The notes: generated from the letters alone by a model not told the origin. 64,000 bases of DNA from CAXXFQ01 sp963674475 (GCA_963674475.2 CAXXFQ010000033.1:496001-560000), one strand, 5' to 3'. Shown: positions 9,592-18,704, counted from the stretch's first letter. Numbers and translations are program-made.

Positions 9592-9663
9592 AGGAAAAGG
9601 GAAGGGCGGCTAGCGATCAGCAATTTGGGTAACGGGAGACCGGCCTTAATTTTTCCTCGGCAT
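9592..9663 (-). pseudogene. decayed 5' end of a DUF1559 gene, copy C
   Basis: Same fossil fragment as copy A, with ATG at 9661-9663, the same one-base insertion after the fourth codon and the KAGLPLPKLLIAS reading in the shifted frame. The shared insertion shows copies A and C derive from an already broken ancestor. Confidence 0.7.
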
Positions 9664-9798
9664 GGAAAATTCCTCTTTGGTTTTATTGCCAAGCATTTCT
9701 TGTCGTTGAACGCCGTATTTGTATGACGAGGAACTGCTGGAACACACTCTCCCCTTTGAGTTGCGATTATTAAAAAAATCGCGATTGCCAAGAAAAAC

Positions 9799-9838
9799 GG
9801 CGATCCTCTTCGATCTTTAAAGACCGGAAAGGATCGCC
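9799..9838 (-). terminator. terminator of PEP-CTERM paralogue 4
   Basis: Same hairpin and minus-strand T run as the other paralogue terminators, 46 bases beyond the stop at 9884. Confidence 0.85.
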
Positions 9839-9883
9839 TTAATTTTTCAATTTGAATCGAAATGGTGATTCAAAAAAACATTC

Positions 9884-11542
9884 TTACTTACGACGACGAG
9901 CGATCAGCAAGCAGAGCGCTCCACCGAGAAGCAAAGCGATGGTGCCCGGTTCGGGGACACTGGCCGGATCGCCACCGGGCCAGTTGGCCGTACCGTACTG
10001 CCAGTTGCTCGACAACCAAGCGAAGTCGCTCGCGTCGACATCACCGTCACGATCGATGTCGCCGGCGATTTCGTTGGCGTCAACCGGATCGACCATCGGG
10101 GTTCCGCCGCCCCAGTTGGCCGTACCGGCTTGCCAGTTGCTCGAAAGGTAAGCAAAGTCACTGGCATCCACATCGCCGTCATTGTCGATGTCGCCCTTGA
10201 TTTGCTCCGCAGGGTCCTTTTCGAAGAACACGATACTCGGAGATTTATATTTGGTTCCCACAGTTCTCCCGGAGGCGGTGACCCAGAAGCCGTCCGCTTC
10301 CGTGCCGTCACCCGTGACCGCGATTCCATGTCCTTCAATCCTATCAGCATAATACACGCCGGTACCACCGACGTGATCGCGGATGATGGTGTTTTGCCAA
10401 GTGGTGTCATCGATCAGGCCGGTGGTCTCATCGATTTCGGCCCAGTAGGCACAGCTGGTCGGCTTGGTGTTCGTGACGAGGAAGATTTCATTGCCATAAC
10501 GGCAAACCTGGTGAATCTTCAAACTGTCTTCACCAGCATTCATGTTGGCTTCAGCCAAGCGACCGAGTACGGTGATCGCTCCTGTGGCCGGATCGATCTC
10601 GAGGATCGGAGCACCTTCCGCCTTAGTGAATTCAACGCCTTCATTGACCCCACCGTAAGGAACGGAAAGACCGTGTCTTTCGCCAGCAACGTAAATCTTG
10701 TCATTCCAAGTGCTTAGACCGCAGACCTGGGAGATCCCATCGCCGGTCACGCTGTCGGTGTAGTCTTGGGATAAATCGATACCACCGGACCAAGGACTGC
10801 TGGAATTGCTCATGTCCGCATGAGCGGTCATCGTCCAAGTACTGTCCCCTCCGGAAGTAGGCGTTTCCGTATAGGTCAGCTTAACGAGGTTGGACCTGTC
10901 TTCGACCATGTAATCGTCACGAGTCGGGTTCAGTCCGGTGTTGTAGGCGACCGCATAGATATCGCCATTGATGTTAACTGATTCACGAGTCATGATATAC
11001 GAGTTGCCATTGTCAAGCGGAGCGTATATGACACTCGAAAGATCGTCATAACTGACCGTCATCAGCTGAAAGGGGAAATCCGGATCATATAGGTCCGACT
11101 CGACTCGCTTTGGCGACATGCTTTCCAAGCCACCACGCCCGGAGTCGAAGAAGTCTTGCCCAATTTGCAAGACCGATTCGGCTCCACCGCCTGACGGGTC
11201 GGAATAGAAGTGCTTGACACTGGTCGTGCGGGAGCTGTCTCCCCACGTGTCGGTCCAGTTGCCGGCGACCTTTTGGCTATCGAGTACTAATATGCCGGCA
11301 CCAATCAGGCCCGCATTGCAATTTCCACCGGTCGACTCATCGCAGTGCAAGAAGAAAAGATTTTCAAGACTTGTGTTGATACCTTGGTACAACGTGTTCG
11401 TTGTGTAATCGTAGGGAGCAGTGCCGGTACCATCGTCCCACGATTCATAGCTGAAATTTTCCGACCAACTGAACGAGTAATCGGCGGCGAACGCCGGTAC
11501 ACACAGAAGGCATAATACGAGAGGCAACGCTAACTTTTTCAT
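9884..11542 (-). CDS. secreted PEP-CTERM protein with dockerin-like repeats, paralogue 4
   Basis: About 552 residues from MKKLALPL at 11542 (ribosome site AGGAG nine bases upstream). It is the most divergent body of the four (DYSFSWSENFSYESWDDG start, extra TPTSGGDSTW loop, SGRTVGTKYKSPSIVFFEKD near the end), yet the final hundred residues and the signal peptide remain nearly identical to the others. Two dockerin-like DxDxDG loops and the VPEPG tail with RRRK are intact. It is the most upstream gene of the array and may be the oldest copy. Likely surface or extracellular; role unknown. Confidence 0.9.
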   Translation of the reverse strand: MKKLALPLVLCLLCVPAFAADYSFSWSENFSYESWDDGTGTAPYDYTTNTLYQGINTSLENLFFLHCDESTGGNCNAGLIGAGILVLDSQKVAGNWTDTWGDSSRTTSVKHFYSDPSGGGAESVLQIGQDFFDSGRGGLESMSPKRVESDLYDPDFPFQLMTVSYDDLSSVIYAPLDNGNSYIMTRESVNINGDIYAVAYNTGLNPTRDDYMVEDRSNLVKLTYTETPTSGGDSTWTMTAHADMSNSSSPWSGGIDLSQDYTDSVTGDGISQVCGLSTWNDKIYVAGERHGLSVPYGGVNEGVEFTKAEGAPILEIDPATGAITVLGRLAEANMNAGEDSLKIHQVCRYGNEIFLVTNTKPTSCAYWAEIDETTGLIDDTTWQNTIIRDHVGGTGVYYADRIEGHGIAVTGDGTEADGFWVTASGRTVGTKYKSPSIVFFEKDPAEQIKGDIDNDGDVDASDFAYLSSNWQAGTANWGGGTPMVDPVDANEIAGDIDRDGDVDASDFAWLSSNWQYGTANWPGGDPASVPEPGTIALLLGGALCLLIARRRK

Positions 11543-11597
11543 TTGCGTATCTCCTGGGTTAAAAATCACTCGGTGCTTTCAACCAAATAGCACCCAG

Positions 11598-11737
11598 GCA
11601 AGGGGCCATTGTTAAGACCTCCTTGCAAAAACAGGGAAAAACAATTACCTCATTCTCTCCGTTCTCAAAAAATTCTCCGTCCCGCAGATTTAACCTCAAC
11701 CAATAGCAGATAATAAAGCATCGCGTACTTATGTCAA
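11598..11737 (-). promoter_or_regulatory. promoter and leader hairpin of PEP-CTERM paralogue 4
   Basis: TTGACA (11732-11737) followed by TATTAT (11710-11715) after 16 bases. Leader hairpin at 11598-11626 with GCAAGG/CCTTGC pairing. The rest of 11738-11973 shows no gene. Confidence 0.6.
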
Positions 11738-11973
11738 CAGTTTCGTTTAAAAAAATAGGATAATTTATTTCCAAAGAGGGGGTTCGCTAATAAATAGGCA
11801 AAATAGATATAACCTATTGCTTTGAAACGATTTATCATCTCGGCCTCAAAGAAACCTTTCGATAAATCGGCTTTAGAAACGATTGCATTGGTGAAAACGG
11901 GGGGGATATGCAATCTGGAAGGGTTTTTTTGCGGCCTTCAGATAAGACGGCCGTCAATGAAGAAGAGAATCCA

Positions 11974-13320
11974 TCAACCGGCCATGTTGCGGCCGATGAG
12001 AAAGGCCATTTCGAGGGCCTGCTCGTAGTTTAATCGCGGGTCGACGTCGGAAAGATAGGCCCGGTCCAGGTCCGATTCGGTCAGGCCCCGCGCGCCGCCG
12101 GTGCACTCGGTTACGTTCTCGCCGGTCAGTTCGAAATGGACGCCGCCGAGAACAGAACCCATCTTGCGGTGGATCGCGAACGCCCGCTTCAGTTCCGTAA
12201 GAATCGCGTCGAAACTTCGCGTCTTGCGCCCGTTATGGGCGGTCGTCGTGTTGCCGTGCATCGGGTCGGAACACCAGAGGACGTTTCGCCCCTCCTTCAG
12301 AACCGCTTCGACCAAGGGCGGAAGGATCTTTTCGATCTGGTCGGCCCCAAAACGGTGGATGAACGTCAAACGGCCCGGTTCGTTTTCCGGATTGAGGTGA
12401 TCGATCAATTCCAACAGCGTTTTCGGAGTGATCGAAGGGCCGATTTTCACCCCGATCGGGTTGGCGATTCCGCGAAAATATTCGAGATGCGCTCCGTCGA
12501 GCAACCGGGTCCGTTCCCCGATCCACGGGTAGTGGGTTGTCAGATTGTACCAGCCGCTTCGATGGGGAACTTGGCGCGTTTGGGACTCTTCGTATTCCAG
12601 ATGGAGCCCTTCATGACTGGTGTAAAAATCGACCCGGTTCAAGTGGCCGAGTGACTGGCCGCCGATCGTTTCCATGAAGGTGACCGCGTCGCCGATCTGG
12701 TCGACCATCTGCCGATATTCTTTGGCCATATCCGAGTGGGCCACGAAACCCAGTTCCCAGTGTTCCGGGTGACGCAGGTCGGCAAAACCGCCGTCGATCA
12801 GGCCGCGGACGAAATTCAATGTCATGGCCGAGCGCTCGTACGCCCGGAGCAGATTCTTCGGATCGGGAGTCCGTTCTTCGGGCGTAAAACCAAGCCGGTT
12901 GACCAGATGGCCGCGGAAGCTGGGCAAGGTCGTTTCGCCACGCGTCTCGATGTCGGAAGAACGCGGTTTTGCGTACTGACCGGCCAGGCGGCCGACCCGG
13001 ATGATCGGTTTTTTGCCGCAGTAGATCAAGACGAGGCTCATCTTCAGCAAGATTTTCAACTTACAGGCGATCGCGTCAGGACGGCAGTCGTGAAAATTTT
13101 CGGCGCAGTCGCCCCCTTGCAGTAAAAACTGGTTTCCTCGGGCCGCTTCGGCCAACTGAGATTTGAGGTTTTCGATCTCCCAACTGGTCACCAGCGGCGG
13201 CAACTGGGCCAGATTCTCGACCGACTCGCGCAGTGCGGCCCGGTCGGGGTAGACGATCTCTTGATCGACCCGCTTGGAGCGCCAGCTATCGGGAAACCAG
13301 TCGGAAGCCATCTGATGCAA
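11974..13320 (-). CDS. class II (plant-type) 3-deoxy-7-phosphoheptulonate synthase
   Basis: This 448-residue enzyme condenses phosphoenolpyruvate and erythrose 4-phosphate to DAHP, the first step of the shikimate pathway. Family motifs of the type II group are clear: FLLQGGDCAENF near residue 75, RVGRLAGQYAKPRSS near 107, GFVAHSDMAKEY, LWCSDPMHGNT near 350, and GGVHFELTGENVTECTGG near the C-terminus with metal and substrate ligands. Type I enzymes lack these. The start at 13320 is followed by a second Met three codons later, which could also serve. It is the last gene of the minus-strand argB-argD-argF group and starts 64 bases after argF ends, so it is probably co-transcribed. Confidence 0.93.
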   Translation of the reverse strand: MHQMASDWFPDSWRSKRVDQEIVYPDRAALRESVENLAQLPPLVTSWEIENLKSQLAEAARGNQFLLQGGDCAENFHDCRPDAIACKLKILLKMSLVLIYCGKKPIIRVGRLAGQYAKPRSSDIETRGETTLPSFRGHLVNRLGFTPEERTPDPKNLLRAYERSAMTLNFVRGLIDGGFADLRHPEHWELGFVAHSDMAKEYRQMVDQIGDAVTFMETIGGQSLGHLNRVDFYTSHEGLHLEYEESQTRQVPHRSGWYNLTTHYPWIGERTRLLDGAHLEYFRGIANPIGVKIGPSITPKTLLELIDHLNPENEPGRLTFIHRFGADQIEKILPPLVEAVLKEGRNVLWCSDPMHGNTTTAHNGRKTRSFDAILTELKRAFAIHRKMGSVLGGVHFELTGENVTECTGGARGLTESDLDRAYLSDVDPRLNYEQALEMAFLIGRNMAG

Positions 13321-13384
13321 AGTCCTTCGGTTGTGAGGGGGGGCTGATCAGTAAGGTCAGCCGCTTTTAAACTTAAAAAATTCT

Positions 13385-14302
13385 CTAGGCGTGGGAGCCC
13401 AACAGCCAAGCGAGGATACCCTTTTGGATGTGCATCCGGTTGCCCGCTTGCTGGAAAACGGCGCTTTGCGGACCTTCCATCACCCCGTCGGTCACCTCTT
13501 CGCCCCGTCGGGCCGGAAGGCAGTGCAGGAAAATCGTCCCCTTTTGGGTCTGCGCCATCAACGCTTCATTGACCTGATACGGGGCAAAATCGCTCTTGCG
13601 CTGCTCTTGCTCGGACTCTTGCCCCATGCTGGCCCAGACGTCGGTGTAGACGGCTGCCGCGTCGCGAACCGCTTCGACCGGGTCGTCGGTGACCTCGAGC
13701 TCGAACGTCGGGGCTTCTTTTTGGAGCGTGGCCATAAACTCTTCGCCAAAGCGGTACCCTTCCGGCGTGGCCATCACCATCTTCATCCCCGTCTTGGCAC
13801 AACCAAGGGCGAGACTTCGCGCCACGTTGTTGGCGTCGCCGACCCACGCGACCGTTCGGCCTTCGAGCGAACCGAAAACCTCTCGGATCGTGAATAGATC
13901 GGCCAGCGTCTGGCACGGGTGCGACTTGTCGGTCAGGCCGTTAATTACTGAACAGGTGCAATATTTGGCCATTTCGGTGACCGTCTCGTGCGATTTGGCC
14001 CGAACGACGACCGCGTCGACCATCTCGCTCAAAACGCGTCCGAAATCGGCGATACTTTCACGCTTGCCGAAGCCGACGTCCTGGCCCAAGTACATCGAGC
14101 TGCCGCCCAAGTGGGTCATCCCCGCTTCGAAGCTGACCCGGGTCCGCAGCGACTGTTTCTCAAACAACAGCGCCAACACGCGTCCCGGCAGGATCGGTTC
14201 GCGAATCCCTCCGCGTAACTTGGATTTCAGGTCTTCGGCGATCGAGAAAATTCGTCCGATCTCCGAGGCGGTCATTCCTTCGAGCGTGATAAAATGTCGC
14301 AT
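13385..14302 (-). CDS. argF: ornithine carbamoyltransferase
   Basis: This 305-residue protein makes citrulline from ornithine and carbamoyl phosphate in arginine synthesis. The carbamoyl-phosphate loop reads FEKQSLRTRVSFE (residues 48-60), where most family members have STRTR. HPCQTLADL binds carbamoyl phosphate, the ornithine side shows WVGDANNVARSL, and the catalytic HCLPARRGEEV segment is near residue 261. Cytoplasmic, normally trimeric. The reading frame is intact, unlike argB and argD upstream. The QSLRTR variant keeps the two arginines needed for phosphate binding. N-acetyl- or N-succinylornithine specificity cannot be excluded from sequence alone, but the length and HCLP motif favour argF. 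Confidence 0.92.
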   Translation of the reverse strand: MRHFITLEGMTASEIGRIFSIAEDLKSKLRGGIREPILPGRVLALLFEKQSLRTRVSFEAGMTHLGGSSMYLGQDVGFGKRESIADFGRVLSEMVDAVVVRAKSHETVTEMAKYCTCSVINGLTDKSHPCQTLADLFTIREVFGSLEGRTVAWVGDANNVARSLALGCAKTGMKMVMATPEGYRFGEEFMATLQKEAPTFELEVTDDPVEAVRDAAAVYTDVWASMGQESEQEQRKSDFAPYQVNEALMAQTQKGTIFLHCLPARRGEEVTDGVMEGPQSAVFQQAGNRMHIQKGILAWLLGSHA

Positions 14303-14477
14303 GATAGTCTCTCTTTCGAGGATTTTTTATATCGCATTTTCACGTCAGTGTGGCCGGTTCCTTGCAATGGATAGGGAAATGGAAAAATTTTAACCAATTC
14401 CACCGCAAGCCATTAGGTAAACAGGAGGGCTCTCTCCCGCTGCCTCCCTTTCACGCTACACTTCCATGAAAATCGCT

Positions 14478-15676
14478 CTATCCGTTTTCCACTTGTTGGC
14501 GAATCACGTCGGCCAAAATCGTACAGCCTTCGTCGACCTGTTCGTCGGTCAGATTCATCGCCGGCAATAGCCGAAGAACGTTTCCTTGAGTACAGTTTAT
14601 CAGAAGGTTTCGTTCCATGCACTGTTTGACGATCGGAGCCCCTTCGATCGACAGTTCGATGCCGATCATCAGCCCGAGTACCCGCACCTCTTGGACCAGG
14701 GAGCACTCGCTTTGAACCGTTTCAAGCCGCTCCTTGAACTGTCGAGAAACCGTTTTGGCCCGCTCCAGCAGGTTTTCCTCTTCGATCATCTCGATGGTCG
14801 CCAGTCCGGCAGCCGCCGCGATCGGGTTTCCGCCAAAGGTGGCCGCGTGCATCCCGGGTCGTAGACTCGGGGCAATTTCGGCCGTCGTCAGCATGGCCCC
14901 GCCGGGCAGCCCGCCGCAGATCGCCTTGGCCAGGGTGATCACGTCGGGCGTCACGCCGAAATGCTGATAGCCGAACCACTCGCCCGTTCGTCCGCAGCCG
15001 GTTTGAACCTCGTCGAAGATCAGCAACAGACCGTTGTCGTCGGCCAATTTGCGCAGTCCCTGCAAAAATCCTTCGGGCGGGATGCGAACCCCTCCCTCGC
15101 CCTGGACCGGTTCGATCATGATCGCGGCCGTCCTCGTCGTCGATCAGCCCGGCCACCGCGTTCAGGTCGCCAAACGGGGCGTAGACGAACCCGGCCATGA
15201 GCGGCCCGAGCCCCTCGTGATATTTTGGCTGCGCGGTCGCCGCCGTGCTACCGAGGGTCCGACCGTGAAATCCGCCTTCAAAAGTGATGATTTTGTACTT
15301 CGATTTCGGCGTGTGAAGTCGGGCCAGCTTGATTGCCGCCTCGTTCGCCTCGGTCCCCGAATTGCAGAAAAACGCCTGACCGCCGAAACTGCGGGTCGAA
15401 AGGGGCCTCGGCCCAACGGCCTTGCGATTCGGTGTACCAACTGTTGGGCACGTGGATCAAATCGCTCATTTGTTTCTGGACCGCTTCGATCACCTTCGGC
15501 GGGCAATGGCCCAAAAGATTGCATCCCCAGCCGGGGAAAAGGTCCAAATACCGTTTGCCCTCGTTGTCCCAGACGTACGAACCCTCGCCACGCGCCAACG
15601 AGACGGGGAACCGCCCATAGTTGGGGATGACATATTTGTCGAAAAGGGCAATGGTCTCTTGAGAGCTGAGCGTCAC
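14478..15676 (-). CDS. argD: acetylornithine aminotransferase, reading frame broken by two +1 indels
   Basis: PLP-dependent class III aminotransferase for arginine synthesis. The N-terminus is in one frame (YVIPNYGRFPVSLARGEGSY, then GWGCNLLGHCPPKV). After GRWAEA the frame must shift by one base at a G4 run (15402-15405 on the plus strand) to give SFGGQAFFCNSGTEANEAAI. A second extra base near 15126-15129 is needed to pass from LIDDED into IMIEPVQGEGG. The C-terminal part holds LIFDEVQTGCGRTG and the PLP-lysine region (TLAKAICGG, Lys). With both bases removed the protein is about 400 residues, the family norm. I infer sequence errors in a working gene rather than a pseudogene, because neighbours are intact and the pathway is essential. 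Confidence 0.82.
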
Positions 15677-15744
15677 GCTTTTGTCTCCTTCAAAATATTT
15701 TTCATAAAAAAGGGGGGGAACAGGGCCATTCAGGCCGGATCGGC

Positions 15745-16635
15745 CTATGCCCGGATTTCGGTTCCTACCCCTTGAGAGGTATAAATTTCCAACAAAAGCG
15801 AGTGCCGTAGACGTCCGTCGATGATGTGGACTTTGCGGACCCCCTTTTGGATGGTTTCCAAACAGGCCTCGACCTTCGGGATCATTCCGGCTTCGATCGC
15901 TCCGCTGGTGATCAGGCCGTCGGCTTCTTCAGTCGAAAGGGTGTGCAATAGCGAGTCGGGGTCTTCTTTGTCGCGTCGAACCCCGTTGACATCGCTCAGG
16001 AAAACCAGTTTTTCGGCCTTCAACTGCTGGGCAACCACCGTGGCGGCCGTATCGGCGTTGACGTTGAGCTTCTCGCCTCGCGTTTCGCCCTCTTCACACA
16101 GGCAAAGCGACGGAATGATCGGCACAATTCCCTGGCGGCAGGTTTCGAGGATCGTCTCGGTGTCGACCCGTGTGACCTCGCCGACCGCGCCCAGATCGAC
16201 CGGCTGTCCGTCTTCCCACCTTGAAGCTGTATCCGTCGGCCGAACAGGACGTTGGTCGTTTTGAAGTTCAGCGATCGGGCCTGACCGCCCAGTTCTTTGA
16301 CGCGCCGGGCCAACCCTTCGCTCACCTCGTAGCCCAACACCCGCTCGACAATTTCGAGGGTCGCCGGATCGGTATAACGGCGTCCTTGGACGAAGTTCGG
16401 CTCCAGACCGGCCTCCTGCATCCCCCGACTGATGGCGGCACCCCCCCCATGGACTACGACCGTATGGAGGCCGACGCTTTCCATAAAAATAATATCGAGG
16501 AGTAAATGTCCCATCGCATGAGGGGATTCCATGACCGCTCCCCCCCAGTTTGATCACGGTGATCTTGTCGCGAAACTGGCGGATCCACTGGAGCGCTTCG
16601 ATGAGTACATCCGCTTTTTCAATCGCTTTTTCCAC
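15745..16635 (-). CDS. argB: acetylglutamate kinase, reading frame broken by compensating indels
   Basis: Phosphorylates N-acetylglutamate in arginine synthesis. The N-terminus ITVIKLGG is followed by a seven-G run (minus strand; 16540-16546) that is one G too long. Removing one restores KLGGAVMESPHAMGHLLLDI and the HTVVVHGGGAAIS substrate loop. The frame returns near 16217, where adding one G to a GGG run gives GRRIQLQGGEDGQPVDLGAVG. The C-terminal part (LNVNADTAATVVAQQL, LVFLSDVNGVRRD, GMIPKVEACLETI) is in the annotated frame. The start is GTG at 16635. Corrected length is about 296 residues, as expected. It is first in the argB-argD-argF-DAHP synthase group, 68 bases ahead of argD. Confidence 0.82.
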   Translation of the reverse strand: MEKAIEKADVLIEALQWIRQFRDKITVIKLGGSGHGIPSCDGTFTPRYYFYGKRRPPYGRSPWGGCRHQSGDAGGRSGAELRPRTPLYRSGDPRNCRAGVGLRGERRVGPARQRTGRSGPIAELQNDQRPVRPTDTASRWEDGQPVDLGAVGEVTRVDTETILETCRQGIVPIIPSLCLCEEGETRGEKLNVNADTAATVVAQQLKAEKLVFLSDVNGVRRDKEDPDSLLHTLSTEEADGLITSGAIEAGMIPKVEACLETIQKGVRKVHIIDGRLRHSLLLEIYTSQGVGTEIRA

Positions 16636-17265
16636 GGACCGTTGTCCTTGTTTTCTCTCTTGGAGTTCCGTTGCAATCTATTGAATCTCGGCCGGCTGGC
16701 CGTTTTTTTTATGCGGGCTGCTTGGGGTCAATCGAGCAGTCGTCTCTCGCGGAGGGCCCTAACGCCTGTTTCAAAAAAACCGTAGCGTCTTGCCGGCAAC
16801 GGGAGAGATCCCATGGTGGTCGCATGGGCAATATTTTAATCAAGTTAATTTTCTTCTATTTTCCTTCGGTTGCAAAGGTCAAATGACCCAAGGTTAAAAA
16901 CGCCCTTAAACTAGGTAAGAGCCTTTTTCGAGGCAATCGGTTCCCTCAAAAAAGGAAAAAGTCCGATCTTACCCCAGAATCGTTCCTTCTCGGCCAGGTC
17001 GGCGGTCGATCGACTTTGCAGCACTCGACCGACTCCGCAGGAAAACCTTTCATTGTAAGAATTGCGGAAAAAGGTGTCAACGAGTCGGCAAGGGGGTGTG
17101 GGGGTATACTTCTAGCCCAGGAGAGTCGGTTTCTTTGGCCTGTTTTTTGGCGAATGAATGGAAAGTTTCCTTTTTTAATTGGAAAACTATCGGCCCCGGC
17201 CAGAAAACATTTTTTACCCCGCCCGTTCTCTTGTTCAGGCAGTATGATTCGGTACACTTACAACC
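16636..17265. other. intergenic region between divergent argB and the MerR/TPR gene
   Basis: No convincing gene here: the longest frames have no recognisable motif and atypical composition. The right end holds a possible promoter for the plus-strand gene (TTGTTC, 16 bases, TACACT ending at about 17258). No clear argB promoter was found. Confidence 0.5.
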
Positions 17266-18596
17266 ATGAGTGAAAAGCAAATGCCGGAAAAGGAATCGAA
17301 AGATAGTTCGCTGGAGGCGGTTCGCGTCGTCCTGATTGGCCGTTTTGCCGCGATGACCCAGCGCGATGCCAAGGCCCGACTACGCGGACGGGGGGCCGTG
17401 GTCGTCGACCGTCCCGGTCCGACGGTCGATTGGATCGTCTTGGGCGAGGAGGGAATCCCCCTTTTGAGCGAGGTGGCCGGGGAAGCGGCGATCGAAGAGA
17501 CCTTTTCTCCCGAAATTCAGGAAGCGATTGCTGCTGGGCGTACCAGCGTCTTTTCGGAAGCCGAACTCTGGAAAAAACTCGGCCTGACCGAATTTTTGCC
17601 TGACGAGGACCATTTTTATACCCCCGCCCATGTTGGCCCGCCTGCTGGAAGTCCCCCTTTCGGTTATCCGCCAATGGCATCGACACGGGCTGATTGTCCC
17701 GGTCCGCGAGGTCCGCCACTTGGCCTACTTCGACTATCAGGAAGTGGCCACCGCCCGGCGACTGAGTCAACTGCTCTCGGCCGGGGTCTCTCCGGCGGCG
17801 ATCGAAAAGAAACTCGAGACGTTTTTCCCGTTATTTGCCCGGCGTCGAACGTCCGTTGGCCCAACTGGCCGTCATGGTCCAAGGGGGCGATATTCTCTTG
17901 CGCAAAGGAGATCGATTGGTCGAGCCGGGCGGCCAACTCCGGTTCGATTTCGACGCCGCCGAACCGTCGGAACTCGACGATCGTACACCGTTCGTATCCG
18001 AACCGAGCGAAGCGGCTCCACCGGAGGCTTCCGAATCGTTCGATTCGCCTCCGACGGAAAACGGGGCCCCTTTTGCGGAAATGAACGAGGAACCGGTCTT
18101 GTCGATCGAAGCGTATCGAGACACTTTTGCAACGGCCCAGTCGGCCGACCAGTGGTCGAGTTGGCGATCCACCTGGAAGAGGCCGGTCATCTCTCCGGCG
18201 CGGCCGAAGCATATCGCGCGGCGATGGCGGCCACCGGTCCGACAGCCGAACTCTGTTTCCGAACGGCCGAGCTGCTCTATCAACTGGGCGACCTGCCCGC
18301 CGCACGCGAGCGATTCTACATGGCGATCGAGCTCGACGAAGATTACGTCGAGGCGCGGGCCAATCTCGGTTGCGTTCTGGCCGAAACGGGCGAATTGGAC
18401 TTGGCGATTGCCGCCTTCCGCGGCGCGTTGGCCTATCATGCCCGACTACGCCGACCGCCCCCACTCTACCATCCTGGCCCAAACGCTCGAAACGGCCGGT
18501 CAAGCTGACGAATCGCGACCGCACTGGGAGGCCTTTTTGCATCTTTCGCCCAACAATCCCTGGGCTGACGAAGCGCGAGAACGGCTCGAAAGCTAA
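17266..18596 (+). CDS. BRCT-like / MerR-type HTH / TPR protein, frame broken at four sites
   Basis: Joining the plus-strand frames by single-base corrections gives one protein of about 443 residues. The N-terminal part (VRVVLIGRFAAMTQRDAKARL, VDWIVLGE) resembles a BRCT domain. Next comes a MerR-like helix-turn-helix (LARLLEVPLSVIRQWHRHGL, then FDYQEVATARRLSQLL), an acidic linker, and a C-terminal TPR array (AAEAYRAAMAATGPTAELCF, LYQLGDLPAARERFYMAIEL, ANLGCVLAETGELDLAIAAF, HWEAFLHLSPNNPWADEA). Breaks occur near 17625 (extra C), 17833 (extra T), 18150 (missing G) and 18440 (extra G). The domain order suggests a DNA-binding protein with a protein-interaction platform. Function is unknown. The start ATG at 17266 has no strong ribosome site. 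Confidence 0.7.
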
Positions 18597-18672
18597 CCGC
18601 TTTTTGAAAAACGGGCTGCCATGTGATCGCTTGGCCCCAGGGCGGTTTTTTGAACGGAAAAGGTTGAGAAAT

Positions 18673-18704
18673 GCGTAACGTCGATCTTCACAAAACCGTT
18701 ACGC
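18673..18704. terminator. possible bidirectional hairpin between convergent genes
   Basis: Perfect inverted repeat GCGTAACG (18673-18680) / CGTTACGC (18697-18704), between the convergent MerR/TPR gene and miaB. There is no T run on either side, so the terminator call is weak. Confidence 0.35.

Larger units (their letters stand above)
9545..9883 (-). repeat. intergenic repeat unit, copy C
   Basis: Third copy of the paralogue spacer, almost identical to copy A (4755-5103) and clearly closer to it than to copy B. This suggests recent conversion or a more recent duplication event. Confidence 0.85.

Noticed and set aside
2713..10200. Identical plus-strand 99- and 112-codon frames in each PEP-CTERM gene
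   Set aside because: They repeat only because the C-terminal parts of the four genes are nearly identical; Arg/Ser/Pro-rich antisense products.
2745..11542. Array as part of a cellulosome because of dockerin-like repeats
   Set aside because: No cohesin or scaffoldin is present, and planctomycete PEP-CTERM proteins commonly carry such calcium loops without a cellulosome.
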